A stretch of DNA of 64,000 nt from Litoreibacter ascidiaceicola (GTDB lineage Bacteria > Pseudomonadota > Alphaproteobacteria > Rhodobacterales > Rhodobacteraceae). Position numbers and translations under genes: made by a program. Below, piece after piece: positions 18,792 through 27,753 of the stretch (within the stretch, counting starts at the first letter, position 1; each line of letters begins with the position of its first letter). Location: assembly GCF_900129235.1 (NCBI RefSeq), contig NZ_FQUV01000001.1, positions 496,001 through 560,000 on the forward strand, written 5' to 3'. The notes below the pieces were generated by a model that saw only the letters and a program-made list of their open reading frames with translations, searched no databases and was not told the DNA's origin.

Positions 18792-19904
18792 CTACCCCAG
18801 CCGCTGCAAAAGTGCGGGTGACGGGTTGCCCGTGGCCTCCAGACCGATGCTGCGCTGATAGGCGGCGATGGCGGCTTTGGACTTTGGCCCCAGCACCCCG
18901 TCCGCCCCGCCCGTGTCGAAGCCCTTCGCCGTCAGGCGGGTTTGCAGGCGCTTGCGATCGTCTATTTTCAGCCCGTATTTATCCGGCCCGAACGGCGTTT
19001 TCAGTGGCCCGCCGCCCGCCAGCCGGTCCGCCAGATGCCCAACCCCCAGCGCGTAATTGTCGGAGTTGTTGTAGCGCTTAATGGCGCGGAAGTTCTGCCC
19101 CACCTCGAAGCGCGGCCCACCGGGATCGGGTTGCAACCCGCCCGAGGTCACCTCGCGCCCCCAAGGCTGCGAGCGCTGCCAGCCGGAGCGCGCCAGATAG
19201 GCGGCGGTCGAGGCCAGCGCGTCGGACGGGTCATCCGACCAGATGTCGCGCCGACCGTCGCCGGTGAAGTCTACCGCAAACAGCTGGTAGGAGGTCGGGA
19301 TAAACTGCGTGTGTCCCATCGCCCCCGCCCAAGAGCCAACCAAACGGTTCGGCGTTGTGTCACCACTTTGCAAAATCTTCAGCGCGGCAATCAGCTGCTT
19401 CTCGAAGAATACGCCCCGCCGCCCTTCAAAGGCCAGCGTCGCCGTGGCCGAGACCACAGGAACATTGCCGCGACGGGTGCCGAAATTGCTCTCCACCCCC
19501 CAGATGGCCGCGACCACATTGGCGGGCACGCCATACTTGGCCTCGATGGCATTGAGGCGGGACCGCTCGCGGGCGAAGGCCACACGACCGGCACGGATTT
19601 TCTCCTCCGAGGCGACGATGGCCAGATAATCCTCGAAGCTGCGTTTGAATTCTGTCTGGTTGCGGTCACGCTCGATCACCTCGGGCAGGAAGCCGACGCC
19701 GCGCATCCCCGTTTGCAGGGTGCTGGCGGTGATGCCTTTGGACAGCGCGCGGGTTTTGAAACCTGCGACCCACGCGTCAAACGCAGGGTTGGGCACCGCG
19801 CGCATCGTCGGGGTTGCGGTCGGTGCGGAGACACCCCCGCCGGTGCTGCACGCCTGAAGGGCTGAGGCCCCTGTCAGGGCAATAAAATGGCGGCGGTTGA
19901 TCAT
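18792..19904 (-). CDS. Lytic murein transglycosylase lipoprotein (MltB family)
   Basis: 370 residues. The N-terminus MINRRHFIALTGASALQAC combines a twin-arginine-like pair with a lipobox (Cys19), so it may be a Tat- or Sec-exported lipoprotein. Residues about 40-300 are the SLT_2 transglycosylase domain with the catalytic glutamate in AAIWGVESNFGT (near residue 137) and the AMGHTQFIPTSY segment. The C-terminal 60 residues form a peptidoglycan-binding domain (TGGADGVLGPKSKAAIAAYQRSIGL). It cleaves glycan strands to anhydromuropeptides. GGGAG lies a few bases before the ATG. Confidence 0.92.
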   Translation of the reverse strand: MINRRHFIALTGASALQACSTGGGVSAPTATPTMRAVPNPAFDAWVAGFKTRALSKGITASTLQTGMRGVGFLPEVIERDRNQTEFKRSFEDYLAIVASEEKIRAGRVAFARERSRLNAIEAKYGVPANVVAAIWGVESNFGTRRGNVPVVSATATLAFEGRRGVFFEKQLIAALKILQSGDTTPNRLVGSWAGAMGHTQFIPTSYQLFAVDFTGDGRRDIWSDDPSDALASTAAYLARSGWQRSQPWGREVTSGGLQPDPGGPRFEVGQNFRAIKRYNNSDNYALGVGHLADRLAGGGPLKTPFGPDKYGLKIDDRKRLQTRLTAKGFDTGGADGVLGPKSKAAIAAYQRSIGLEATGNPSPALLQRLG

Positions 19905-19934
19905 CGGGCTGCTCCCTCTGTTATGGGTTTGTTT

Positions 19935-19951
19935 TGCGCTACGTTAGCGCA
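19935..19951. other. Perfect stem-loop between the leucine operon and the transglycosylase gene
   Basis: TGCGCTA and TAGCGCA form a 7-bp stem with a three-base CGT loop. It lies 24 bases after the enoyl-CoA hydratase stop and 30 bases before the transglycosylase start, both on the minus strand. No U-tract follows on either strand, so it may be a Rho-assisted 3' end, an operator, or an mRNA-stability hairpin. Confidence 0.45.
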
Positions 19952-19975
19952 TTCCCACGTGCCGTGAAACAGCCG

Positions 19976-20752
19976 CTAACGCACCCAAGCTGCCTTTCGC
20001 TTGTCAAAGAACGCGGCGATGCCCTCGGCGCTCTCGGCGCTGTCCCAACGGGTCACCAGCGCCTTAATGGAATGCTCCACCTCCGCCTGCCCCGGCGCGC
20101 CGCCCAAATGCAAGGCCAGCGCTTTGGCCTCGGCCACTGCACCCGGCGCGCAGGCCAGATAGGGGGTGATTTCCGCCTCGACGGCGGCGTCGAGATCGTC
20201 TGATACACGCGCAATGATGCCCAAGGCCTGCGCCTCATCTGCGCCAAAAACGCGGCTGGACATGAACACCCGCCGCGCGTTGCCTTCGCCCATGCGGGCG
20301 ACCACGTAAGGCCCGATGGTGGCGGGGATCAGGCCCAGCTTGGTTTCGGTCAACCCGAACTTGGTGTCCGGTGCCGCAAGCGCCACGTCGCACACGCAAG
20401 CCAAGCCAACACCGCCACCAAAGGCCGCGCCTTCGATGCGGCCAATGACGGCTTTGGGCAGCGTGTTCCACGCGCCCAGCATTGCGGCCAGCTTGCCGGC
20501 TTCACGACCACGGGTCTCGCCATCCGCGTCGATCTGCGCGCGCATCCAGTTCAGATCACCGCCCGCACAAAACAGCGCGCCCGCCCCGCGCAGCACCACC
20601 GCGCGCACCGTGTCGTCCGAGGCAAGCGCTGCGGCGCAATCTGTTAACTCCGCAATCATCTCGCCAGACATGGCGTTGCGCTTGTCGGGGCGGTTCAGGG
20701 TGACCGTCGCCACGCCGCGCGTGTCGGTGTCTGTCAGTAAGGTCTCATACAT
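19976..20752 (-). CDS. liuC: Enoyl-CoA hydratase, probably methylglutaconyl-CoA hydratase
   Basis: 258 residues of the crotonase family. The oxyanion-hole segments FCAGGDLNWM and IEGAAFGGGVGLACVCDV, and the glutamate-containing FGLTETKLGLIPATIGPYV, are present. As the last gene of the leucine operon it most likely hydrates 3-methylglutaconyl-CoA to HMG-CoA, although sequence alone does not fix the substrate. Two starts are possible, GTG at 20755 and ATG at 20752; AAGGAG lies 8 bases before the ATG. HMG-CoA lyase lies 12 bases upstream. Confidence 0.87.
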   Translation of the reverse strand: MYETLLTDTDTRGVATVTLNRPDKRNAMSGEMIAELTDCAAALASDDTVRAVVLRGAGALFCAGGDLNWMRAQIDADGETRGREAGKLAAMLGAWNTLPKAVIGRIEGAAFGGGVGLACVCDVALAAPDTKFGLTETKLGLIPATIGPYVVARMGEGNARRVFMSSRVFGADEAQALGIIARVSDDLDAAVEAEITPYLACAPGAVAEAKALALHLGGAPGQAEVEHSIKALVTRWDSAESAEGIAAFFDKRKAAWVR

Positions 20753-20764
20753 CACGTCGTCTCC

Positions 20765-21604
20765 TTATCCGCGCATCGCTTGGGCCATCCGGCCCGCCCG
20801 TGCCACAATGTCTGCATCAAGTCCGGTCGGATGGCCTGCGCTTTCCAGATGGGCCAGAACCGCCTCCGTCGCGACATTGCCCGCCGCACCGGGCGCATAG
20901 GGGCACCCGCCCAAGCCCGCGACCGCAGCATCAAAAACCCGCACTCCGTGGGACAGAGCCACATCAATGTTGAGCAACGCGCGCCCCGCTGTGTCATGGA
21001 AGTGACCTGCCAACTTATCAGCCGCGCAGACTTGCGTCACCGCCGTCAGCATCGCGTCAATTTGTTCCGGCGTGGCACGGCCAATGGTGTCACCCAGCGA
21101 GACCTCGTAGCAGCCCAGCTTGAACAACCGCGCCACCACGCGGGCCACATCGGCAGGATCGGTCGGACCGTCATAGGGGCATTCGGCCACGCAGGACACA
21201 TAGCCGCGCACCGGCATCGGGGCGGCCTCCATGATCGGGATGAACCGCGCAATGCTTTCTTCAATCGTCGCGTTCACATTGGCCTTGGAGAACCCTTCCG
21301 AGGCGCTGGCGAACACCGCCACCTCGTCCGCCTTCGCGGCAATCGCACCCTCCAGCCCGCGCATATTCGGGGTCAGAGCGGCGTAAGACACACCGTCCGC
21401 ACGGGTAATGCCGTGCAACACCTCCGCGCTGTCGGCCATTTGAGGCACCCATTTGGGCGAGACGAAACTGGCCACCTCGATCCGCTTGAAGCCCGCCGTG
21501 GACAGCATATCCACCAACGCGATCTTGTCGGCGGTGGCGATCTGCGCCTTTTCGTTTTGCAGCCCGTCACGGGGGCCGACCTCGAAGATTTCGACCGCAC
21601 TCAT
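20765..21604 (-). CDS. liuE: Hydroxymethylglutaryl-CoA lyase
   Basis: 279 residues. A TIM-barrel enzyme that splits HMG-CoA into acetyl-CoA and acetoacetate, the last step of leucine degradation. The N-terminal EVGPRDGLQNEK motif (metal-binding Asp and catalytic Arg) and the C-terminal GGCPYAPGAAGNVATE loop with the active-site cysteine are intact. HFHDTAGRAL supplies the metal-binding histidines. The start overlaps the stop of the glutathione transferase gene as ATGA. Confidence 0.95.
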   Translation of the reverse strand: MSAVEIFEVGPRDGLQNEKAQIATADKIALVDMLSTAGFKRIEVASFVSPKWVPQMADSAEVLHGITRADGVSYAALTPNMRGLEGAIAAKADEVAVFASASEGFSKANVNATIEESIARFIPIMEAAPMPVRGYVSCVAECPYDGPTDPADVARVVARLFKLGCYEVSLGDTIGRATPEQIDAMLTAVTQVCAADKLAGHFHDTAGRALLNIDVALSHGVRVFDAAVAGLGGCPYAPGAAGNVATEAVLAHLESAGHPTGLDADIVARAGRMAQAMRG

Positions 21605-22257
21605 GCTGGCACCTCATAGAACTCTTTGGGGTAAAGACGCTCCCCGTCCGGCGGCAGAGACTTTTGAAAGCCCTCGCGGGCGGTGATGCGGGCGTACCAA
21701 GCGCAAAGGCGCGGGAAAGGTTCGATATGTGTAAAATGGCGGCCCGAATACACCGAATATCCGCATGAAATGTCGACTGCGGAAAAGCCGCTCTCCAGCA
21801 AATAGTCGCGATTTTGCAGCCGTCCCTCCAGGGCGGCGTAGCATTTTCCTATCCGCGCCGCCTCCAGCTTCATCACGATGGGACTGCGCATGTGGTCTTC
21901 ATACAGGGCAATGTGCTGCTGGGTCAGAGCGGCGCAATGCTGGGTGATGGTCTCGGCGAAATGTACCCAGACCAGCCAGTCGGCCCGTTCGGGGTCGCCC
22001 GCAGCGCGGCCAAGGTTCCCTGCGGGGAACCTTTCGCACAGATATTCGGTGATCGCACCTGTCTCGAACAGTGTTTGCCCGTCGATCTCCAAAGCTGGAA
22101 CGCGGCCCGAGGGGTTCAGTTTCAGGTATTCCTCCGACCGCAGGTTCTTGCCGAACGGATGCACCACCACATCAAACGGCACACCCAGCTCGTGCAGCAA
22201 CCACAGGCTGCGCATGGAGCGGGTCTGGTGCGCGTGATGCAGCGTGATCTCAGTCAT
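21601..22257 (-). CDS. Glutathione S-transferase family protein inside the leucine operon
   Basis: 218 residues from MTEITLHHAHQTRSMRSLW. The N-terminal thioredoxin-like domain has the cis-proline segment GRVPALEIDG and FETGAITEYLCERF (glutathione gamma-Glu contact). The C-terminal helical domain has SAVDISCGYS, a variant of the usual (S/T)xxD N-capping box. The catalytic residue is not the usual N-terminal Tyr or Cys; Ser14 or Arg13 in QTRSMR is the plausible site. It overlaps the carboxylase gene by 8 bases and HMG-CoA lyase by 4, so it is coexpressed with leucine catabolism. Its substrate is unknown. Confidence 0.88.
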   Translation of the reverse strand: MTEITLHHAHQTRSMRSLWLLHELGVPFDVVVHPFGKNLRSEEYLKLNPSGRVPALEIDGQTLFETGAITEYLCERFPAGNLGRAAGDPERADWLVWVHFAETITQHCAALTQQHIALYEDHMRSPIVMKLEAARIGKCYAALEGRLQNRDYLLESGFSAVDISCGYSVYSGRHFTHIEPFPRLCAWYARITAREGFQKSLPPDGERLYPKEFYEVPA

Positions 22258-24181
22258 CGGCCTCCATCCGCACCAAAGCGGCCCCCGCCGTGACTTGATC
22301 ACCTGCGCTTGTCATGACCTCGGCAACGGTCCCGTCGGCCTCGGCCCGTAAGGCGTGTTCCATCTTCATGGCCTCCAACACCAGCAAGCGGTCGCCCGCT
22401 TTCACTTCTGCACCTGCCGCCACGTCGACCACGCGAACAAGTCCCGGCATCGGCGCTCGTGTGACCCCGTCGCCTGCTCCCTGAACGGCAGCGCGATCCA
22501 ACGGGTCCACTACGGTGAACGGATAGGTCTCGCCCCAGAACACCGCGCCCTGAGTGCCGTTGCACCAGACCGACGCGGCGGTTTTGGCGCTGTCAACGCG
22601 CCAAGCACCGTTCGTGTGGCTGATGTCATGGGTGGCGTCCGGCAGAGTGACCCTGAACTGGGTGGGCGACAGCGTCTCGACCCTTGCGGTCTCATCCTCG
22701 TCAAAGGCGAAGCGAGCGGTCTGTTCGACCCCGCCCCACAGCGACACCCCTGCGAACGCAGGCACCGAACGGTGCAACCCAAGAGCTGCGACCGCTGCCA
22801 GCGCGCGGGTTTTGGTGCAGGGTTCGGTGGACTTGGTCAACACCTCCAAGTCGCGCTCGATCAGTCCGGTGTCCACGTCACCTGCGGCAAAGCCGGAGTG
22901 TTCCGACAGTGCTGCGAGGAAGCCGATATTGGTGACCGTCCCGCCGATCCGTGTGGCTTTCAGCGCCCGTGTCAGTTGTGCCAGCGCCGTTGCGCGGTCG
23001 GGGCCGTGCACGGTCAGCTTGGCGATCATCGGGTCGTAATGCGGGCTGATCTCGTCGCCCTCCCGCACGCCGGTATCAATCCGCGCGCCGTCCGCAAACT
23101 GCAGCTGGTGCAGCGTGCCGATGGCGGGCAGGAACCCTGCGGGGACATCTTCGGCATAGATGCGGGCCTCGAAGGAATGGCCGGTGATGGAGAGGTCCTC
23201 CTGCTGAGCCGGAAGCCCCTGCCCCGACGCCACGCGCAGCTGCCATTCCACCAGATCGACGCCGGTGATGGCTTCGGTCACGGGATGCTCGACCTGAAGC
23301 CGCGTGTTCATTTCCATGAAGTAGAACCGGTCCGCCTGTAGCCCCTCCGAAGCGTCGACGATGAACTCCACCGTCCCTGCACCCGCATAGCCCACAGCCT
23401 CCGCCGCGCGGACGGCCGCCTGCCCCATGGCGTCGCGCATCTCGGGCGTCATGCCGGGGGCCGGAGCCTCCTCGATCACCTTCTGGTGGCGGCGTTGCAA
23501 GGAGCAGTCGCGCTCGAACAGATGCACCGCCTTCGTGCCGTCACCAAACACCTGCACCTCGATATGGCGGGGGGTCGAGACGTATTTCTCGATCAGCACG
23601 GCGGCGTTGCCGAAGGCCTTCTGCGCCTCGGTCTGGGCAGCTTCCAACTCCTGCGCGAAGTCCTTGGCGGCGTTGACGCGGCGCATGCCTTTGCCGCCAC
23701 CGCCCGCGACCGCTTTGATGAGTACAGGGTAGCCGATCTTGTCTGCCTCGGCGGCCAGATTGTCTTGGCCCGCCTCGTGATAGCCCGGCACCACGGGAAC
23801 GCCCGCTTTGACCATCAACGCCTTGGCGGCGTCCTTCAAACCCATGGCGCGGATGGCGTGGGCGGAGGGGCCGATGAAGGTCAGGCCAGCGGCGTCCACC
23901 GCCTCCACGAAGTCGGGATTTTCCGACAGGAAGCCATAGCCCGGATGAATCGCCTGTGCGCCCGTGGCTTTAGCCGCCGCGATGATCGCGTCGCCGCGCA
24001 GGTAGCTTTCCGCAGGGGTGGCACCGCCGAGAGAGATGGCCTCGTCGGCCATTTCCACATGGCGGGCGTTTGCGTCCACGTTGGAGTGCACGGCCACAGT
24101 GCCGACGCCCAAGCGGCGGCAGGTGTCGATGATCCGGCAAGCGATTTCGCCGCGATTGGCAATGAGGATTTTAGTGAACAT
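22250..24181 (-). CDS. liuD: Methylcrotonyl-CoA carboxylase alpha (biotin) subunit
   Basis: 643 residues. Residues 1-445 are the biotin carboxylase (FTKILIANRGEIACR at the start, the GGGGKGMRRV ATP-grasp loop, EMNTRLQVEHPVTE). A linker domain follows, then a biotinyl domain with VLEAMKMEHAL near the C-terminus, where the lysine carries biotin. Together with the beta subunit it carboxylates 3-methylcrotonyl-CoA. The neighbouring leucine genes favour this over propionyl- or acetyl-CoA carboxylase. The ATG at 24181 is the family-typical start; the frame is open 21 codons further. Confidence 0.94.
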   Translation of the reverse strand: MFTKILIANRGEIACRIIDTCRRLGVGTVAVHSNVDANARHVEMADEAISLGGATPAESYLRGDAIIAAAKATGAQAIHPGYGFLSENPDFVEAVDAAGLTFIGPSAHAIRAMGLKDAAKALMVKAGVPVVPGYHEAGQDNLAAEADKIGYPVLIKAVAGGGGKGMRRVNAAKDFAQELEAAQTEAQKAFGNAAVLIEKYVSTPRHIEVQVFGDGTKAVHLFERDCSLQRRHQKVIEEAPAPGMTPEMRDAMGQAAVRAAEAVGYAGAGTVEFIVDASEGLQADRFYFMEMNTRLQVEHPVTEAITGVDLVEWQLRVASGQGLPAQQEDLSITGHSFEARIYAEDVPAGFLPAIGTLHQLQFADGARIDTGVREGDEISPHYDPMIAKLTVHGPDRATALAQLTRALKATRIGGTVTNIGFLAALSEHSGFAAGDVDTGLIERDLEVLTKSTEPCTKTRALAAVAALGLHRSVPAFAGVSLWGGVEQTARFAFDEDETARVETLSPTQFRVTLPDATHDISHTNGAWRVDSAKTAASVWCNGTQGAVFWGETYPFTVVDPLDRAAVQGAGDGVTRAPMPGLVRVVDVAAGAEVKAGDRLLVLEAMKMEHALRAEADGTVAEVMTSAGDQVTAGAALVRMEADD

Positions 24182-24322
24182 CTTTAGCGCCTTGTCTTGA
24201 GATTTTGGCAGGCCACGCGGCAAAGCCGCAGGGCTGGGCGGCACAAAGAGGCTCGATGCCGCTTTGGGACGCCCCTCTCTTAAAGAAGCGTGGCCTTACG
24301 GGGACCACTCCGCGAGACCTCA

Positions 24323-25918
24323 TCACATCCGGAACACGCCGAAGCGTGTCTCCTCTATCGGCGCGTTCAGCGCGGCGCGCAGCGACAGGGCCAACACCTC
24401 GCGGGCTTTACGCGGATCAACAATACCGTCATCCCAGAGCCGTGCGGAGGCGTATAACGGATGCGATTGCTCCTCGAACATGTCAATCGTGGGTTGCTTG
24501 AACGCGGCCTCCTCCTCGGCGGACCATGTACCGCCCTTGCGCTCGATCCCGTCGCGCTTGACCGTTGCCAGAACGCCCGCAGCTTGCGGGCCGCCCATGA
24601 CGGAAATACGTGAGTTGGGCCAAGACCACATGAAGCGGGGCTGATAGGCGCGGCCCGCCATGCCGTAATTCCCCGCCCCGAAGGAGCCACCGATCACCAT
24701 GGTGATTTTCGGCACGGAAGTCGTGGCCACGGCAGTCACCAGCTTGGCCCCGTGCCGCGCGATGCCTTCGTTTTCATACTGTCGCCCGACCATGAAGCCG
24801 GTGATGTTTTGCAGGAACACCAGCGGGATACGGCGTTGCGAGCAGAGCTCCACGAAATGCGCGCCCTTCTGGGCGGCCTCGGAGAACAGCACGCCATTGT
24901 TGGCGATGATGCCGACCTGCATGCCGCAGATGTCTGCGAAACCGGTGACCAGCGTCTCGCCAAACCGCTTCTTGAACTCGTCGAAGCGGGAGCCGTCGAC
25001 GATGCGGGCGATCACCTCTCGGATGTCGTAGGGGGTGGTCAAGGAGGCGGGCACCACGCCGAGCAATTCGGACGGGTCATAGGCGGGTGCTTCGCCTTGT
25101 GTCGCGCTGCCAACCCCGCCGCCAATGTTCCCAACCGCCTGCCGTGCAAGGGCCAAAGCGTGGGCGTCGTCCTCGGCCAGATAATCCGCCACGCCGGACA
25201 GGCGCGTGTGGACGTCACCGCCGCCCAAGTCTTCGGCCGTGACGACCTCCCCCGTCGCGGCCTTCACCAAGGGCGGGCCTGCGAGGAAGATGGTGCCCTG
25301 TTCCTTCACGATAATCGTGACGTCGGACATGGCGGGCACGTATGCGCCGCCAGCGGTGCAGGACCCCATGACCACGGCGATCTGCGCGATGCCTTTGGCC
25401 GACATGCGGGCCTGATTGTAGAAGATGCGCCCGAAATGATCACGGTCGGGGAAGACCTCGTCCTGATTGGGCAGGTTCGCCCCGCCTGAGTCCACGAGGT
25501 AGACGCACGGCAGGTGGTTTTCCTCGGCTATTTCCTGCGCGCGGAGGTGTTTTTTCACCGTCATCGGATAGTAAGTGCCGCCCTTTACTGTCGCGTCGTT
25601 GCAGACCACCATGACTTGGCGGCCCTGCACCAAGCCGATGCCCGCGATGACACCCGCACACGGGGCCGCGCCATCGTAGAGCCCGTGGGCCGCTGTAGCG
25701 CCGACCTCAAGAAACGGCGAGCCGGGGTCGAGCAGGTTGGCGACGCGGTCGCGGGGCAGCATCTTGCCGCGGCTCTCGTGGCGCTCGCGCGGGCCTTCGC
25801 CGCCGCCCAGTGCGGCGTGCTCCGCCGCCTCTCGGACCACGCGCAAGGCGTCCAGATTTGCAGCCTCGTTGGCGCGGAACGCCTCGGAGCCTGCAGCGAT
25901 GTTGGAGGTGAGTTTCAT
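24323..25918 (-). CDS. liuB: Methylcrotonyl-CoA carboxylase beta (carboxyltransferase) subunit
   Basis: 531 residues with the two crotonase-like carboxyltransferase halves. The first has [16 protein letters not shown] and [15 protein letters not shown], the second [31 protein letters not shown] and [20 protein letters not shown]. It transfers CO2 from biotin to 3-methylcrotonyl-CoA. It is separated from the alpha subunit gene by 141 bases containing a small GCGGC/GCCGC hairpin (24217-24229) and nothing else I can identify. It follows the LprI-like gene by 6 bases. Confidence 0.94.
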   Translation of the reverse strand: MKLTSNIAAGSEAFRANEAANLDALRVVREAAEHAALGGGEGPRERHESRGKMLPRDRVANLLDPGSPFLEVGATAAHGLYDGAAPCAGVIAGIGLVQGRQVMVVCNDATVKGGTYYPMTVKKHLRAQEIAEENHLPCVYLVDSGGANLPNQDEVFPDRDHFGRIFYNQARMSAKGIAQIAVVMGSCTAGGAYVPAMSDVTIIVKEQGTIFLAGPPLVKAATGEVVTAEDLGGGDVHTRLSGVADYLAEDDAHALALARQAVGNIGGGVGSATQGEAPAYDPSELLGVVPASLTTPYDIREVIARIVDGSRFDEFKKRFGETLVTGFADICGMQVGIIANNGVLFSEAAQKGAHFVELCSQRRIPLVFLQNITGFMVGRQYENEGIARHGAKLVTAVATTSVPKITMVIGGSFGAGNYGMAGRAYQPRFMWSWPNSRISVMGGPQAAGVLATVKRDGIERKGGTWSAEEEAAFKQPTIDMFEEQSHPLYASARLWDDGIVDPRKAREVLALSLRAALNAPIEETRFGVFRM

Positions 25919-25924
25919 CAGTGG

Positions 25925-26395
25925 TTACCTCGGTCTCATGTCGCGCAAGGCGATGCTGCGTTCGGCGGTCATGACAAGCAGGCAATTGGCGTAGGCGATG
26001 CCGCGCACGGAGCCGCCTTCCCACTGGTCATAGGTCAGGTCACATTCGGCTTCGCGAAAGGCGATCCACGCGCGTTGCACGTTTTGCAACCCGCCCGCGA
26101 GATCGGTGCCTTCGTCAGCGTCGCGGGTTTTCAGGTCGGCGCGGGTGGTCTGGTATTCTTCGTTCAGGATATCGTCCCAAATGGCGGTTTCCGCCGTGAT
26201 GCAGGTGGCGATACCTTGCGAGGTTGTCCCGCCCGGCAGCAACTGGCACTGGTCCGCCGCAGCCCCGAGGCAGTCAGGGCTGCGCTGGCCTTCCGGCGTG
26301 GCGGCGTGGCAGGCGTGAATACGGGCGGGCTCGACGGTCAGGTCCGCAGCAGAGAGCGGAGATGCCATCGCAAGCAATAGCAGCACGACCCTCAT
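25925..26395 (-). CDS. LprI/DUF1311-like exported protein
   Basis: 156 residues. It has a signal peptide ending SPLSAADLT (about residue 16). The mature part has six cysteines and the DUF1311 pattern: ILNEEYQTTRADL, then LQNVQRAWIAFREAECDLTYDQWEGGS, then CLLVMTAERSIALRD. Members such as LprI inhibit lysozyme, but most are uncharacterised. The start at 26395 overlaps the stop of the next gene upstream as ATGA. It lies inside the leucine operon with no obvious metabolic reason. Confidence 0.8.
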   Translation of the reverse strand: MRVVLLLLAMASPLSAADLTVEPARIHACHAATPEGQRSPDCLGAAADQCQLLPGGTTSQGIATCITAETAIWDDILNEEYQTTRADLKTRDADEGTDLAGGLQNVQRAWIAFREAECDLTYDQWEGGSVRGIAYANCLLVMTAERSIALRDMRPR

Positions 26396-26868
26396 TGTTT
26401 GATCTCGCAATAACCCGCCGCAGAGCGGCCTTCCAAGCACGCCGCAAACTCACCCGACAGGCCCGCCAATTCGCTGATCTCGCACCCTAGCCGCGCGCTC
26501 TCTGCGCCGTTGGGCTTTGAGGCCGCAACCTCTTGGCATTTTTGCACAACGTAGCCGGTCCACTGGCCCATCAGGTCCAGCAACTCGGACGAGCCCTCGG
26601 ACGTGACCGCCTCGATCACCTCGTCCTGCAAGGTTTTCACCGTGCCCGACCATTCCTCCCGCACGCCGCCAAGGCAGGTTGCGTGGGCATCGGTGCCGAC
26701 CTCGTGGCGCACGCAGGGCTGGAACATCAACTCCACGCATTGGGGCCACGTGGTACCCGCCTCCATGGTCTCGAGGCACGCCAACACAAGGACCTTGTCC
26801 TTCGCGATGGTGTCTTGCGCCATGGCGGGATTCACGAACAGCGCGGCGATCAAGGGCAGATACTTCAT
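26392..26868 (-). CDS. Exported cysteine-rich protein, possibly a divergent LprI-like relative
   Basis: 158 residues with a signal peptide cleaved after FVNPAMA (about residue 17). Cysteines occur in LACLET, WPQCVEL, QPCVRH, ATCLGG, QKCQEV, LGCEIS, AACLEG and GYCEI. That is eight in the mature part, consistent with disulfides. The late pattern (EVIEAV, MGQWTGYVVQKC, ARLGCEISELAGL) loosely parallels the downstream LprI-like protein in order of helices and cysteines. A duplication followed by divergence is possible but not shown. It is coupled to that gene by ATGA. Confidence 0.72.
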   Translation of the reverse strand: MKYLPLIAALFVNPAMAQDTIAKDKVLVLACLETMEAGTTWPQCVELMFQPCVRHEVGTDAHATCLGGVREEWSGTVKTLQDEVIEAVTSEGSSELLDLMGQWTGYVVQKCQEVAASKPNGAESARLGCEISELAGLSGEFAACLEGRSAAGYCEIKQ

Positions 26869-26878
26869 AGACGATCCT

Positions 26879-27229
26879 TCAAGCCGCGTCGCGCGGGGCG
26901 AGCGGGGTTTTGGTGGCCCAGTCGGCGGGACCGTGTTGTGTGATCAAGCCACCAAGGGGGCCAACGTGATATTCGTAGTGCCGTGCCGCATCAAACGGCT
27001 CCGGGCCGCAAATGACAACCATGCGTGTGGTTTTGACCGGCGCAGGCCGCGCGCGGCAGTCGGTGCGTTTGGCGTCTTGGTGCGTGTCGAGGTAGCGGGC
27101 GGCGTAGGTCTCGATGATCTGGGTTTCGGTGAGTTCGAGCGTCGCGCGCTGATATTGCGCGACGGCAAGGATGCCGACCAGGCAAAGCAGGGCGAGGCCT
27201 GCGTAGTGGAGGGGGCGGAGGTGGGTCAC
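26879..27229 (-). CDS. Single-pass membrane-anchored small protein
   Basis: 116 residues. Residues about 8-25 form one membrane helix (YAGLALLCLVGILAVAQY), followed by a helical segment (LTETQIIETYAARYLDTH) and a C-terminal domain with two cysteines (TDCRARPA and VICGPEP). The start is a GTG that overlaps the upstream stop as GTGA. I do not recognise a family. It sits between a foreign-looking membrane protein gene and the two exported proteins of this small-gene island. Confidence 0.68.
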   Translation of the reverse strand: MTHLRPLHYAGLALLCLVGILAVAQYQRATLELTETQIIETYAARYLDTHQDAKRTDCRARPAPVKTTRMVVICGPEPFDAARHYEYHVGPLGGLITQHGPADWATKTPLAPRDAA

Positions 27230-27753
27230 CCGAAGACTCCGAAAGCGAGATAGAATCGAAAAAAGCCGTAAGTGATCAAGATCAAATATGTGATTGCAAG
27301 TATGTGAGGCAGCCTGAAAGTAAGATCGATCCGCTTTATCAAACGGGGCTTTTTATCATCTTCAAGCGCTTCATCCCATTTACGCCCCTCAAGATAAACC
27401 TCCTTTAGGAAGGTCTGGCGCGCCGTCCAATGAGCTCTCCAAGCTTCGCTATGAAACATCCAATTCAAGTGAATTACGTAGGCGCTCAGAATTGCGACCA
27501 ATAACGCAGCGGCAAAAGAAGCCCCAGCGATCGCAGCGTCAATTTTGTCTACTTGTCCACTTGCAGAAAGGCTCATTAGCGTGGGTATAGCTAGCAATGC
27601 CCCACCAGCTACCAATATGGATTTCTGCACAACAAGCACACCGTATTCAAAAGCTTTTGACTCAGTATCCGAGATAGCGCCATGGAAGAATTTTTCGTCC
27701 TTATCGTATGCTTGGCTATACCTCTTTAGGTTGTCTTGCTTTGTCTCACTCAC
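27226..27753 (-). CDS. AT-rich three-helix membrane protein, possibly SLATT-like
   Basis: 175 residues. A charged N-terminus of about 45 residues precedes two membrane helices (about 45-62 and 76-98). Next comes a cytoplasmic helical region rich in Lys, Arg and Trp (EAWRAHWTARQTFLKEVYLEGRKWDEAL), then a last helix near the C-terminus. The paired helices plus cytoplasmic domain recall SLATT-type effector proteins, but the resemblance is weak and from memory. Base composition and codon use (many AAA, ATA and TTA codons) differ from all neighbours, suggesting transfer. The GTG start overlaps the isovaleryl-CoA dehydrogenase stop as GTGA. Confidence 0.7.
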   Translation of the reverse strand: MSETKQDNLKRYSQAYDKDEKFFHGAISDTESKAFEYGVLVVQKSILVAGGALLAIPTLMSLSASGQVDKIDAAIAGASFAAALLVAILSAYVIHLNWMFHSEAWRAHWTARQTFLKEVYLEGRKWDEALEDDKKPRLIKRIDLTFRLPHILAITYLILITYGFFRFYLAFGVFG

